Assembly (NCBI GenBank): GCA_964610385.1
Contig: CAZSXW010000002.1
Span: 248,001-312,000, forward strand
Length of the DNA stretch: 64,000 nt
DNA from: CAZBSE01 sp964610385
Lineage (GTDB): Bacteria > Actinomycetota > Humimicrobiia > Humimicrobiales > Humimicrobiaceae
Direction of reading: 5' to 3'
Shown: piece by piece, positions 8,848 through 17,856 of the stretch
Numbering within the stretch: the first letter of the stretch is position 1
Layout of the letters: each line of letters opens with the position of its first letter
Position numbers and translations under genes: made by a program
The notes under the pieces: model-generated
The model's database searches: none
What the model saw: the letters and a program-made list of their open reading frames with translations, nothing else
Told to the model about the DNA's origin: nothing

Positions 8848-9576
8848 TCATCCCCTGTCAGTCGATCGTATTTTAAATCTGTAGAAAGTCATCAAAATTA
8901 TACCCACGGCCATTATTATAACCGATAGCACAGCCGAACTTAATATTATCCTTAGAAAAAAGTCATAAAAAAAACCGAAAGGGAAAATAGTGATTATAAG
9001 TGAACCGGAAGGAAAGGAGTAATTGCCCTGGGGGAAAAACATCTTGTGAAAACCATCAAATAAAAACGGAAAATTATTACCCAGCAAATATAATATTAAA
9101 ATAAAAAACAATACAATACCCGAAGAAATTATAAATACCATCCCAAGGTCCTTTAAAGAAGCAGAAGAATTTATTTTTATTATAAAAAAGGTTACTGCAA
9201 TAAAAAGTAAAATAGCGGCACAGTACAGGATAAATATATTTAGAAGAAGTGATCTTACGTCTTTAAGATGCATTATTTCATTATTACTGAAATTAACAGC
9301 TTCGCTCTCTGATTCATCACTTAACCTTACAAAGGTATCATAACCCATCGGTTTCATTTCCTGGCGGTATTTAAAAAACTTAAAAATTTTTAAGGTTACT
9401 TTCAAAACATCATCTTTATTTAAAATCAAATATACCCCATTTTTTTGGTATAAATGATCATAATAATTTAAATTAAATATATAATAAACAAGTGGAGTAA
9501 ATATGATGATTACTATTAGAAAAACGGAGTTTAAAAAAATTAATGTTTTTCTTATTCTACTTCTTTTAGAACTCAT
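8848..9576 (-). CDS. DUF1461 (TIGR01906-like) integral membrane protein
   Basis: A 242-residue protein with about five membrane helices. One helix is at the N-terminus (~12-34), followed by a soluble segment that includes the family-like FSNNEIMHLKDVRSLL. Three to four more helices come after it, with FHKMFFPQGNYSF between the last two pairs. This combination (soluble HMxDV-like motif, then FHxxFF) is how I recognise DUF1461, a family of unknown function in Gram-positive-type bacteria. It is the gene between pyrG and the M20 peptidase, with a 45-nt gap to pyrG. No catalytic residues are evident. Confidence 0.65.
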   Translation of the reverse strand: MSSKRSRIRKTLIFLNSVFLIVIIIFTPLVYYIFNLNYYDHLYQKNGVYLILNKDDVLKVTLKIFKFFKYRQEMKPMGYDTFVRLSDESESEAVNFSNNEIMHLKDVRSLLLNIFILYCAAILLFIAVTFFIIKINSSASLKDLGMVFIISSGIVLFFILILYLLGNNFPFLFDGFHKMFFPQGNYSFPSGSLIITIFPFGFFYDFFLRIILSSAVLSVIIMAVGIILMTFYRFKIRSTDRG

Positions 9577-9621
9577 ATAATATAATCCTGAAATTAAGAA
9601 CTACTATTGATCTACCCTTTC

Positions 9622-11244
9622 TTAACCCGTTTTCTTGGAAGCCGAATATTTTATTGAAGCACTTATAAAATCCCTGAATAATGGATGCGCTCTATTGGGT
9701 CTTGATTTAAATTCAGGATGAAATTGTACTGCAACGAACCAGGGGTGGTCTTTTATCTCAACAATTTCAGCAAGATCTTTTTCTGGGTTTACGCCGGTTA
9801 CTATAAGACCATTTTTTTTCAGTAAATCCCTGTAGTAGTTATTTAATTCATAACGGTGTCTGTGCCTTTCAAAAATTACTTTTTCGCCGTAAGCTTTAAA
9901 AGCTCTGGAATTATTCTTCAACACGCATTTATATTCTCCCAGTCTCATGGTCCCGCCCAGATTTTTTATATTTTTCTGCTCGCTCATCAGGCAGATCACA
10001 GGATTTTTTGTTTTTGGGTCAAACTCAGTACTATTTGCATCTTTAAGGCCCAGAACGTTCCTGCTGAACTCAACTACCGCACACTGCATACCCAAACATA
10101 TCCCTAAAAATGGTATCTTATTTTCCCTGGCACATTTTATAGCATTTATTTTTCCTTTTATCCCTCTATAACCGAATCCATAGGGTACTAAAATACCATC
10201 CATGCTGAAAAGCAGATGATCTTCAGGGCAGTTTTGACCTATCGATTCGGAATTTATCCAGTTTATATTCACATTTTTCTTAAAATAATAACCGCCGTGG
10301 TTTAGTGATTCCACTATACTTATATAGGCATCTTTTAAATTTGTATATTTACCCACTATACCTATTTCTACCTTACCTCTAAGATTGTTTATGGTATTTA
10401 CTATAGTCTCCCATTTTTTAAAATCAGATTTTCTCTTCTTGAGTTTTAGCTTGGACAGTACTCTTAGATCAAGTTTTTCCTTCTTTAACATCATTGGGAC
10501 TTTATAAATATGATCGACATTGATCGCTTCTATAGTATCCTCTTTCTCAATATCGCAGAATAGACTTATCTTGCTCCTTATACTGTCAGTCAATCTGGTC
10601 TCACTTCTGCAGATTATTATATCAGGCTGAATACCTATACTTCTAAGCTCTTTAACACTGTGCTGGGTAGGTTTTGATTTCAATTCTTCCGTGGTCTTCA
10701 AATATGGTATATATGTCACATGCACATAAAGGACATTTTCCTTCCCTACATCTTTTTTAAATTGCCTTATAGCTTCTAAAAATGGGAGCCCTTCTATATC
10801 TCCTACAGTTCCGCCTATTTCAGTAATCACTATATCTGTTTTTCTCCTGGTCAATGTCTTTTTTATGCATGCCTTTATTTCATCAGTCACATGCGGTATC
10901 ACCTGTACAGTAGAACCAAGAAATTTACCTTTTCTCTCATGATCTATAACATTTTTATATACTTTTCCTGAAGTATAATTGTTATATTTACTCAGGTCTT
11001 CATCAATAAACCTTTCATAATGACCCAGGTCCAGATCTGATTCTCCACCATCGTCAGTCACAAATACTTCACCATGCTGAAAAGGGTTCATGGTGCCGGG
11101 ATCGACATTTAAATAAGGATCAAACTTTTGTATGGTAACACTATAACCGCTTGACTTTAAAAGCCTTCCTAAAGAAGCTGCGCAGATTCCTTTCCCCAGT
11201 GAGGACATTACCCCGCCTGTAACAAAAATAAATTTAGTTTTCAA
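9622..11244 (-). CDS. pyrG: CTP synthase
   Basis: A 540-residue CTP synthase that converts UTP to CTP with ATP and glutamine. The N-terminal synthase domain starts with the P-loop GGVMSSLGKGI (10-20) and the highly conserved NVDPGTMNPFQHGEVF. The C-terminal class I glutamine amidotransferase domain (from ~300) has the nucleophile C383 in GICLGMQ and the HPEF His/Glu pair. Length is normal. It overlaps recN by 11 nt, a linkage also seen in mycobacteria (recN...pyrG). Confidence 0.97.
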   Translation of the reverse strand: MKTKFIFVTGGVMSSLGKGICAASLGRLLKSSGYSVTIQKFDPYLNVDPGTMNPFQHGEVFVTDDGGESDLDLGHYERFIDEDLSKYNNYTSGKVYKNVIDHERKGKFLGSTVQVIPHVTDEIKACIKKTLTRRKTDIVITEIGGTVGDIEGLPFLEAIRQFKKDVGKENVLYVHVTYIPYLKTTEELKSKPTQHSVKELRSIGIQPDIIICRSETRLTDSIRSKISLFCDIEKEDTIEAINVDHIYKVPMMLKKEKLDLRVLSKLKLKKRKSDFKKWETIVNTINNLRGKVEIGIVGKYTNLKDAYISIVESLNHGGYYFKKNVNINWINSESIGQNCPEDHLLFSMDGILVPYGFGYRGIKGKINAIKCARENKIPFLGICLGMQCAVVEFSRNVLGLKDANSTEFDPKTKNPVICLMSEQKNIKNLGGTMRLGEYKCVLKNNSRAFKAYGEKVIFERHRHRYELNNYYRDLLKKNGLIVTGVNPEKDLAEIVEIKDHPWFVAVQFHPEFKSRPNRAHPLFRDFISASIKYSASKKTG

Positions 11245-13003
11245 CTTTGATCTTCCCTTCTGTCAAATCATTTTTAATAGCATTACTTTTTTCTATAAGT
11301 TCTTCAGCATGCATAACTGAAATATCACTTTCTTTCATTCCGCTTATCATCCTTGATATTTCTTGTATTTTATCTTTTGGACTCAGCTTCTTTATCTTTA
11401 TCTTTGTCCTGCCTTTATCCACAAACTTATCTATAAAGTAGTGAAAATCAGAAAAACTTGCTATCTGTGCAAGATGAGTTATGGCAATTACCTGGCAGCC
11501 TCTTGATATTTTATATAGTTTTTCACCTACCACCAGAGAAGTCTCTCCCCCAATGCCTATATCGATTTCATCAAAAATCATAGTTGTAATATTATCCACT
11601 GAGCCTATTACTGACTTTAAAGCCAGCATTATTCTCGATATTTCGCCGCCTGAAGCAATTTTTCTAAGCGGTCTTATACCTTCTCCTATATTAAGGGATA
11701 TTAAAAATTCTATGTCATCAATCCCGTTTTTTGACGGCTTTACTTTTTTACCCTCGATTTCAATACCATCTCTGTCTTCTAATAATCTATGCAGTGGCTC
11801 AAATGATACGGATTTGAAACCAAGGTCTGTCATTTCACTCACAACCTCTTTTTTCAGATCTGCAATAGTGTCCTTCCTTAGATCGCTTAATATTAATGCC
11901 TTTTCTATAAGATTTTTCAAGGCCGAACTATATTCGACCTGTTTCTTTTCAATATCACTATCCAGATTTTCAAAATTTTCTATCTCCTCCTTTAATTTTT
12001 CTGCGTGTTTATTGATCAAATCTAAATCCATATTATATTTCTTTTTTATCTCAGATAATTTAAAAAGTCTTTCCTGTATACTATCAAAATTTTCCTTGCT
12101 GAAGTCAAAATCTGCAATGTAGCTGTTCAGATAACGGCTTACCTCCTCAATAATACTTGCCATGTCTGATATCTTACCGCTGTAACTCTTAAACTTATTG
12201 TCGATTTCAGCAAGTTCTGTAATATTCTTTTCAAGAACAGCAACATTATCAGCCAGTGATGAAATATCCTCCCGGTCACTTTCCATTATTTTCTTACATT
12301 CTCCTGCTAGACTATAGATTTTTTCAAAATTCTTTAGAATCCTCATTTTATTTTCCAGAACTTCTTCTTCATTTTCCTTTATATTCAGTTTTTTTATTTC
12401 TTCATATCTGTAATTAAGGTCCTTTAATTTCTCTTCCCTTATATTCTTTAGGTTTTTTAAACTCAAAAACTCCTCTTTTATTTCAATATAGTTCCCCAGA
12501 CTTTCCGAATAGTCCCTTCTGGCATTTGAAATCATATCCTTACCAAATCTGTCTATTATATCTATATGTGTCCTTGGTTCCAATAGATATTGATGATCGT
12601 GCTGACCATGGATATCCAGAAAAAAACTTCCTAACTTCTTTAAAGTAGAGACCTGTGTAAAAATCCCGTTTATAAATGCTTTATTTTTACCCTTTCTATT
12701 AACCTCCCTGGTTATCACGATATCATTACAGTTATCCTCTTCATCTATAAGATTTTCAGAAATTAAATAATCAACAGCAGCCTGGTTGTTATTAAAATCA
12801 AAGAATCCCTGGACCATTAATTTATCTTCACCATCTCTAATAAGATCGCTTGCTGCTCGTTCACCTATAAGCAGATTTATTGCTTCTATGATAAGAGTTT
12901 TACCGGCACCTGTTTCGCCGGTGAGGATATTGAGGCCCTTCTGAAATCTTAACTTGGCGTCATCTATTATGGCAAAATTTTTAACCTGTAATTCTTTTAA
13001 CAT
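11234..13003 (-). CDS. recN: DNA repair protein RecN
   Basis: A 589-residue SMC-like ATPase for double-strand-break repair. Walker A is GETGAGKT (29-36). Long antiparallel coiled coils occupy ~155-370, and the C-terminal half has the signature/Walker B region (IASGGEISRIMLALK, then MIFDEIDIGIGG) and the ITHLAQIAS switch. Length is typical. It lies between nadK (29-nt gap) and pyrG (11-nt overlap). I saw no SOS-box-like palindrome in the short upstream gap, so expression probably follows the tlyA-nadK operon. Confidence 0.96.
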   Translation of the reverse strand: MLKELQVKNFAIIDDAKLRFQKGLNILTGETGAGKTLIIEAINLLIGERAASDLIRDGEDKLMVQGFFDFNNNQAAVDYLISENLIDEEDNCNDIVITREVNRKGKNKAFINGIFTQVSTLKKLGSFFLDIHGQHDHQYLLEPRTHIDIIDRFGKDMISNARRDYSESLGNYIEIKEEFLSLKNLKNIREEKLKDLNYRYEEIKKLNIKENEEEVLENKMRILKNFEKIYSLAGECKKIMESDREDISSLADNVAVLEKNITELAEIDNKFKSYSGKISDMASIIEEVSRYLNSYIADFDFSKENFDSIQERLFKLSEIKKKYNMDLDLINKHAEKLKEEIENFENLDSDIEKKQVEYSSALKNLIEKALILSDLRKDTIADLKKEVVSEMTDLGFKSVSFEPLHRLLEDRDGIEIEGKKVKPSKNGIDDIEFLISLNIGEGIRPLRKIASGGEISRIMLALKSVIGSVDNITTMIFDEIDIGIGGETSLVVGEKLYKISRGCQVIAITHLAQIASFSDFHYFIDKFVDKGRTKIKIKKLSPKDKIQEISRMISGMKESDISVMHAEELIEKSNAIKNDLTEGKIKVEN

Positions 13004-13032
13004 ATCTTACTAGTGCTGTATTTTCTTGTTTT

Positions 13033-13902
13033 TTATATCCTCTCAATAAATTTTTCTTTAAATACCTTAAAAAACATATCATCGCTAAAAGATACCAATT
13101 TTAACTTTGTTTTCGATTTTTTTACCTTAAAAATATGGCCCGATTTGATATTAAATGATGCTATTTTTCCGTCAACACTGGCATAATCTTTATTATTCTT
13201 TGATTCTATTTTTATTTCCAGAACGTTATCGGGTCCTAAAATTATGCTCCTGTTCAGCAAAGTATGCGGACATATCGGAGTCATGATAATTACCTGGCTG
13301 CGCGGTTCTACTATCGGACCACCTGCAGAAAGAGAATATGCAGTAGAACCCGTTGGAGTAGCTATGATTATTCCGTCTGCGGTAAAAGTTTTTATCGGTA
13401 TTCCGTTTACGATAATCTCAAATTTAATTATTTTCCCCACCATAGATCTTGTTATGGTAAACTCGTTCAATACCAGAAAAGGGAGACCTATATCTCTTAA
13501 TTCTTTTTTACCCTTGAAAACTCTTCCCTCCAGTAGCATTCTTTTTTCGATTTTATAATTATTTTCCAAAACCCTGTCAACAGCATCATACATACTGCAG
13601 GTATCTACAACAGTCAAGAATCCAAGATTACCCACATTGATGCCCAATACAGGTACCTCTCGTTTAAAGGAGTATTTGGAAGCTCTGAGGAAAGTCCCGT
13701 CACCCCCTACCGATAATATTACATCACTTTTTGCACTGAACTCTTCTTCGGTGACCGATGGAAGAGAATAAAACTCGGGCATCTTATCGTTTTCTATTAT
13801 AAGTACATTGATATCCTTTTTTATCAAATATTCATAGATTTTATTTGCAGTCTCTATAGCTTCCTGTTTATCATTATTGGATACTATACCGATATTTTTC
13901 AT
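13033..13902 (-). CDS. nadK: NAD kinase
   Basis: A 289-residue ATP/polyphosphate-NAD kinase making NADP. GGDGT at 66-70 includes catalytic D68. The C-terminal half shows the NAD-binding TPTGSTAYSLSAGGPI and MTPICPHTL motifs. It begins 3 nt after the tlyA stop, giving the tlyA-nadK-recN order that is conserved across many actinobacteria and Firmicutes. Length is normal and no oddities were seen. Confidence 0.96.
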   Translation of the reverse strand: MKNIGIVSNNDKQEAIETANKIYEYLIKKDINVLIIENDKMPEFYSLPSVTEEEFSAKSDVILSVGGDGTFLRASKYSFKREVPVLGINVGNLGFLTVVDTCSMYDAVDRVLENNYKIEKRMLLEGRVFKGKKELRDIGLPFLVLNEFTITRSMVGKIIKFEIIVNGIPIKTFTADGIIIATPTGSTAYSLSAGGPIVEPRSQVIIMTPICPHTLLNRSIILGPDNVLEIKIESKNNKDYASVDGKIASFNIKSGHIFKVKKSKTKLKLVSFSDDMFFKVFKEKFIERI

Positions 13903-13905
13903 TTC

Positions 13906-14781
13906 TTATACCTGTTTCTGATTAAAATAAATATGAGCCTTTTCAACAACTCCCCTGATTATTTTATCATAATTTATAATATATTTAGCTCCTTTAAAAC
14001 ATTTTATCAAAAAAATCCAAAACTCAATATTGCCCTTGGCGCCTTTTATTTTGGAAAAGGTAAAATCTTTTATTTCTACCGGATATTCTATAATAAAGTC
14101 CTTTATTTCCTTTAGAACTTTATAATGCAGTTCTCTGTCTCTTATTATACCTTTGTTTTCCACCTCATCTTTTTTCAGTTCAAATTGAGGCTTTACCAGT
14201 AATAGTATTTCTCCATTTTTTGAAGTGATATCAAGAACTTTTTCAAATATTTTTTTTATGGAAATAAATGAAACATCTACAACTGCAAAATCTGAAATAA
14301 AGGGGAGTTTTTTTACTTCAAGATTACGGATATTGGTTCTCTCCAGAATTGTTACCCGGGGAGAATTCCTCAGTTTCCAGGATAATTCCCCATATCCTAC
14401 ATCAATATCTATTATTTTAGCCGCTCCGTTCTGCAGAAGAAAATCAGTAAATCCTCCAGTCGACGAACCGATATCTACGGCTTTTTTACCACTAATACTA
14501 AGCCCCAGGTCTTCAAATGCTCCTTTAAGTTTTAAACCTCCTCTGGAAACATAAGGTTCTTGCGGTATCACCTTTATTTTCGAACCTGGGTCTACCATAG
14601 TACCCGGCTTTTCAATTATTCTACCGGCTACTCTTACCCTACCTTCCATTAATATTGCTCTGGCTTCTTTTTCCGTGTCAGCCAGCCCTTTTTCCAAAAG
14701 AATCTCAGCTATTTTATTCTTTTTTTTAATATTTTCTATACCTTTCTCAGCATAATGAACTCTGCCATATTGATAAGCCAA
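13906..14781 (-). CDS. tlyA: TlyA family S4/FtsJ-like rRNA 2'-O-methyltransferase
   Basis: A 291-residue protein with an S4 RNA-binding domain (~24-85, ending with the hallmark YVSRGGLKL) and a Rossmann methyltransferase domain whose SAM motif is VDIGSSTGGFTDFLL (102-116). Family members 2'-O-methylate 16S and 23S rRNA, which affects capreomycin sensitivity. The reading frame overlaps the prenyl synthase gene by 46 nt, and the first ~22 residues (MAYQYGRVHYAEKGIEN) precede the usual family start. The true start may therefore be a later, non-ATG codon, but no better in-frame ATG/GTG/TTG exists before the S4 domain. Confidence 0.9.
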   Translation of the reverse strand: MAYQYGRVHYAEKGIENIKKKNKIAEILLEKGLADTEKEARAILMEGRVRVAGRIIEKPGTMVDPGSKIKVIPQEPYVSRGGLKLKGAFEDLGLSISGKKAVDIGSSTGGFTDFLLQNGAAKIIDIDVGYGELSWKLRNSPRVTILERTNIRNLEVKKLPFISDFAVVDVSFISIKKIFEKVLDITSKNGEILLLVKPQFELKKDEVENKGIIRDRELHYKVLKEIKDFIIEYPVEIKDFTFSKIKGAKGNIEFWIFLIKCFKGAKYIINYDKIIRGVVEKAHIYFNQKQV

Positions 14782-15641
14782 TTGTTATCAATATCCATAT
14801 TCTTTACTATTTCAATGGATCTACCAATTTTTTCTTCAGCAATCTTTTTTGCTTTTGAAATACCCCACATATCAGGATAGGTATTCTTCTTCTGGGCAGC
14901 ATCTTTGCCGGTAGTCTTACCAGCTGTGTTTTTATCTGAAGTAACATCCAAAATATCATCTGTGATTTGATATGCCAGGCCCAGATTCTCGGAATAATAA
15001 GTCAATTTTTTAAGGACGCTGCGACACGCTCCGCATATGATAGCGGCACTTCTTACAGAAGCTGTTATTAATTTTCCAGTTTTGTACTTATGCATAAACT
15101 CCACCTGATCTTTACTCATTTTTTTACCGGTATAATACATGTCAATCACCTGACCTGCAGCCATCCCATTAACACCTGTAGCGTCGATTATCTCCTTAAG
15201 GACATTGACCTTAATTTTATCATCTGCCGACTGGTATTTTACTATTATATTAAATGCTTCGGAAAACAAAGCATCACCTGTAAGTATGGCAATATCCTCT
15301 CCAAATTTTTTATGACAGGCAGGTTTACCCCTTCTCAAATCATCATTATCCATTGCAGGCAGGTCATCGTGTATTAATGAATAAGTGTGTATGAATTCTA
15401 TGGCACAGGCAGTGGGCATCACTTTTTCATAATCGTGACCCAGACTTTTAGCCGTTATCAGACATAGTATGGGCCTGAACCTTTTACCGCCGCTCCCTAT
15501 ACTATACTTTATGGATTCGTCTAGTACAGCAGGGATCCCACGATATTTTTTTATATAATATTCCAGACTATTGTTTACTTTTCTTATTAAAAACTCAGGA
15601 TACAGCTTTTTTCTTTCTTCGTTTTGATTTTCTAAAACCAT
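14736..15641 (-). CDS. ispA: polyprenyl synthetase (farnesyl/geranylgeranyl diphosphate synthase type)
   Basis: A 301-residue trans-prenyltransferase condensing IPP with allylic diphosphates. The first Asp-rich motif DDLPAMDND begins at D92 with the two-residue insertion and an upstream Tyr (TYSLIHDD), as in bacterial FPP synthases. The second motif DDILD is near residue 225. GKR at 52-54 binds diphosphate. The gene lies between nusB and tlyA, overlapping the latter by 46 nt. The product is probably C15, but C20 cannot be excluded because chain length depends on only a few residues. Confidence 0.88.
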   Translation of the reverse strand: MVLENQNEERKKLYPEFLIRKVNNSLEYYIKKYRGIPAVLDESIKYSIGSGGKRFRPILCLITAKSLGHDYEKVMPTACAIEFIHTYSLIHDDLPAMDNDDLRRGKPACHKKFGEDIAILTGDALFSEAFNIIVKYQSADDKIKVNVLKEIIDATGVNGMAAGQVIDMYYTGKKMSKDQVEFMHKYKTGKLITASVRSAAIICGACRSVLKKLTYYSENLGLAYQITDDILDVTSDKNTAGKTTGKDAAQKKNTYPDMWGISKAKKIAEEKIGRSIEIVKNMDIDNNWLINMAEFIMLRKV

Positions 15642-15662
15642 AGATTCTTAAAAATACCAAGA

Positions 15663-16079
15663 TTAACTGATCTGGCTGTTTATGTCACTTAAAATTTTAC
15701 CAAGGATTCCATTTACGAACTTGGGAGTGTCTTCTTTTTGGCCGAGGATTTTTGATATCTCAATAGCTTCATCCACTGATACCTTTAGCGGTATTTCGTC
15801 CTCGTATAACATCTCATAAATTGCCACTCTTAAAATATTTCTGTCAATAATGGCTATTCTTTCCAGGGTCCAGTTTTCTACCACATTCTTTATTATCCGG
15901 TCTATCTTCCTGCGGTGCTTATTCACACCATTGATAAGCTTTATAGTGAACTTGTCGTACTCTCTTCCTGCCAGCAGATCATTGTTTAAAATATCGCCTA
16001 TTTTTTTATCAAGCAGATCCCTCTGATACAATAATATTATTGCATTCTCTCTGCTTTTTCTTCTTGTTATTTTAGGCAT
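15663..16079 (-). CDS. nusB: transcription antitermination factor NusB
   Basis: A 138-residue all-helical NusB, which binds boxA RNA with S10/NusE during rRNA transcription. The N-terminal KSRENAIILLYQRD, the central RIAIIDRNILRVAIYEML and the C-terminal FVNGILGKI are the expected signatures. It directly follows efp (24-nt gap), the classic efp-nusB pair, and precedes the prenyl synthase. Length is normal. Confidence 0.95.
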   Translation of the reverse strand: MPKITRRKSRENAIILLYQRDLLDKKIGDILNNDLLAGREYDKFTIKLINGVNKHRRKIDRIIKNVVENWTLERIAIIDRNILRVAIYEMLYEDEIPLKVSVDEAIEISKILGQKEDTPKFVNGILGKILSDINSQIS

Positions 16080-16103
16080 CTTATAGAATATAGTCTGATT
16101 TGA

Positions 16104-16664
16104 TCAGGTACTTGTCCTGGTTATATAATCGCCGGTTCTGGTATCGATTTTTATTATATCTCCGGTATTTATAAACAGTGGTACCTGTGTTTTCGCTCCT
16201 GTCTCTATCTCAGCAGGCTTAAAACTGGAACTCACAGTATCACCTTTTATACCCGGTTCAGTCTTAGTAACCCTTGCTTCTATAAAAATAGGTAGTTCAA
16301 TGGAAATCGGTTTTCCCTTATAAAATATAACAGATAATTCCATATTTTCCAGCAAATAATCCCTGCTGCCTCCTATTATATCACCGCTCAACTGGATTTG
16401 TTCAAATGTTTTTACATCCATCAGATTATAATACTGGTCACGGTAAAGATACTGCATTTTCCTGGTCTCCAGTAAAGCCTGCTCCATTTTTTCACCAGCT
16501 CTGAAAGTTTTTTCTATAATGGCTCCGGAATTTAAATCCTTCAATTTTGTCCTGACAAATGCACCTCCTTTTCCGGGCTTTACATGCTGAAAATAAAGTA
16601 TTTTGTAAAGATGATAGTCGTATATTATAGTCAAACCGTTTTTGAAATCACTGGTGCTTATCAT
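16104..16664 (-). CDS. efp: translation elongation factor P
   Basis: A 186-residue EF-P that relieves ribosome stalling at polyproline. It has an N-terminal KOW-like domain followed by two OB domains. The tip loop reads KPGKGGAFVR, with the functional residue at K32, so this is a lysine-type EF-P and not the arginine type. None of the EpmA/EpmB modification genes is nearby. It follows the Xaa-Pro peptidase (33-nt gap) and precedes nusB, the order found in Firmicutes and Actinobacteria. Confidence 0.96.
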   Translation of the reverse strand: MISTSDFKNGLTIIYDYHLYKILYFQHVKPGKGGAFVRTKLKDLNSGAIIEKTFRAGEKMEQALLETRKMQYLYRDQYYNLMDVKTFEQIQLSGDIIGGSRDYLLENMELSVIFYKGKPISIELPIFIEARVTKTEPGIKGDTVSSSFKPAEIETGAKTQVPLFINTGDIIKIDTRTGDYITRTST

Positions 16665-16697
16665 TCTATTTTTCCTTTAGTAAAAATATAAAAAATA

Positions 16698-17810
16698 TCA
16701 ATCTAATATAATAAATTCTTTTGTAGAATCAAATAATAACTCGCATTTGTCTTTGCCAACCAATACCATATCCTCTATCCTTACTCCTCCCAAATCCTCT
16801 ATATATATCCCCGGCTCAATAGTGATCACCATATTTTCCTTTAAAACCATCTTACTTTCTGCATTGATTTTCGGTTCCTCATGTATTTCCAGGCCTACTC
16901 CGTGCCCCAGACCATGTCCAAAATTCTCCCCATAGCCCTTCGAATATATAAATTTTCGTACCTTTCTATCAAGTTCTCTACAGGGCATTTCTTCTCTGCA
17001 ATCTTTTAATGCCATATTCTGAGCCTCTAAGACTATATTATATATTTCTTTGAATTTATCAATTTTTTTATGATTATCCGTAAATATTGTTCTTGTCATA
17101 TCCGAACAGTAGTTACCAAGTCTGCATCCAAAATCCATCAGTATCAAACCGTCTTTTGATTTGCTGTTCTGCGGATAATAATGAGGCATTGAAGAATTTT
17201 TCCCATATGCGACAATGATGTCAAATGACTTACCATTCGAACCATTGCTTACCAGTAGCTCCTCTATTTTAAGTGCAAGCTCCATTTCAGATAATTCATT
17301 GATTGCAGATTTGCCTTCGCTTACTAAACTATTAAAGGTTTTATCTGTAATCCTGCACGCATTTTTAATCACAGATATCTCTCCCGTATCCTTAATCGCC
17401 CTTAATCCCTCAATCATTCCCTCAACATTTATTAAACTTTTTTCCTGCCCTGATAATACCTTTTTAAGTTTGTAAAAATTGGAAAAACTTATACCTCCTC
17501 CTTCAAATCCCACAAATTTTGAATCATAATTTTTCAGAATATCTCCAAGTTCTTCATATTTATCCTTATGACAGCAGATAATATTTATACCTTTATTTTT
17601 AACGGATTTTCTCGAATATTCCAGGTAGATAGAATTAACTAAAAGGTACAAATGATTATCTGTAACCAGCAGCAGGCTTCCTGCATCTTTCCCATAAAAG
17701 CCTGTAAGATAAAAGATATTATGGTCTCTGGTTGCTAAAAAATTATGAATTTCTCTTATATTTAAAAGATTCTTTAATTTTTCAATTCTGAAGGTAAATG
17801 GCTTAACCAA
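16698..17810 (-). CDS. pepQ: Xaa-Pro aminopeptidase/dipeptidase (M24)
   Basis: A 370-residue pita-bread metallopeptidase. The N-terminal creatinase-like domain (~8-140) starts with RIEKLKNLL. The C-terminal catalytic domain has all five metal ligands: D226 (MDFGC), D237 (CSDMTR), H303 (GHGLGHG), E332 (IEPG) and E346 (RIEDM). It removes residues before proline. The start codon is TTG, since no upstream ATG fits and the family motif begins eight residues later. It sits immediately upstream of efp, as in many Gram-positive genomes, which makes functional sense for proline metabolism. Confidence 0.9.
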   Translation of the reverse strand: MVKPFTFRIEKLKNLLNIREIHNFLATRDHNIFYLTGFYGKDAGSLLLVTDNHLYLLVNSIYLEYSRKSVKNKGINIICCHKDKYEELGDILKNYDSKFVGFEGGGISFSNFYKLKKVLSGQEKSLINVEGMIEGLRAIKDTGEISVIKNACRITDKTFNSLVSEGKSAINELSEMELALKIEELLVSNGSNGKSFDIIVAYGKNSSMPHYYPQNSKSKDGLILMDFGCRLGNYCSDMTRTIFTDNHKKIDKFKEIYNIVLEAQNMALKDCREEMPCRELDRKVRKFIYSKGYGENFGHGLGHGVGLEIHEEPKINAESKMVLKENMVITIEPGIYIEDLGGVRIEDMVLVGKDKCELLFDSTKEFIILD

Positions 17811-17856
17811 TTTTATATGAATTCATTCTATAGCTTTAAATTATTTAAAAATTTTA

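Noticed and set aside
11481..12122. A 213-residue plus-strand frame inside recN
   Set aside because: Fully antisense to a well-conserved gene, Ser/Ile-rich composition typical of the complement of Lys/Glu-rich coiled coil, and no start signals.
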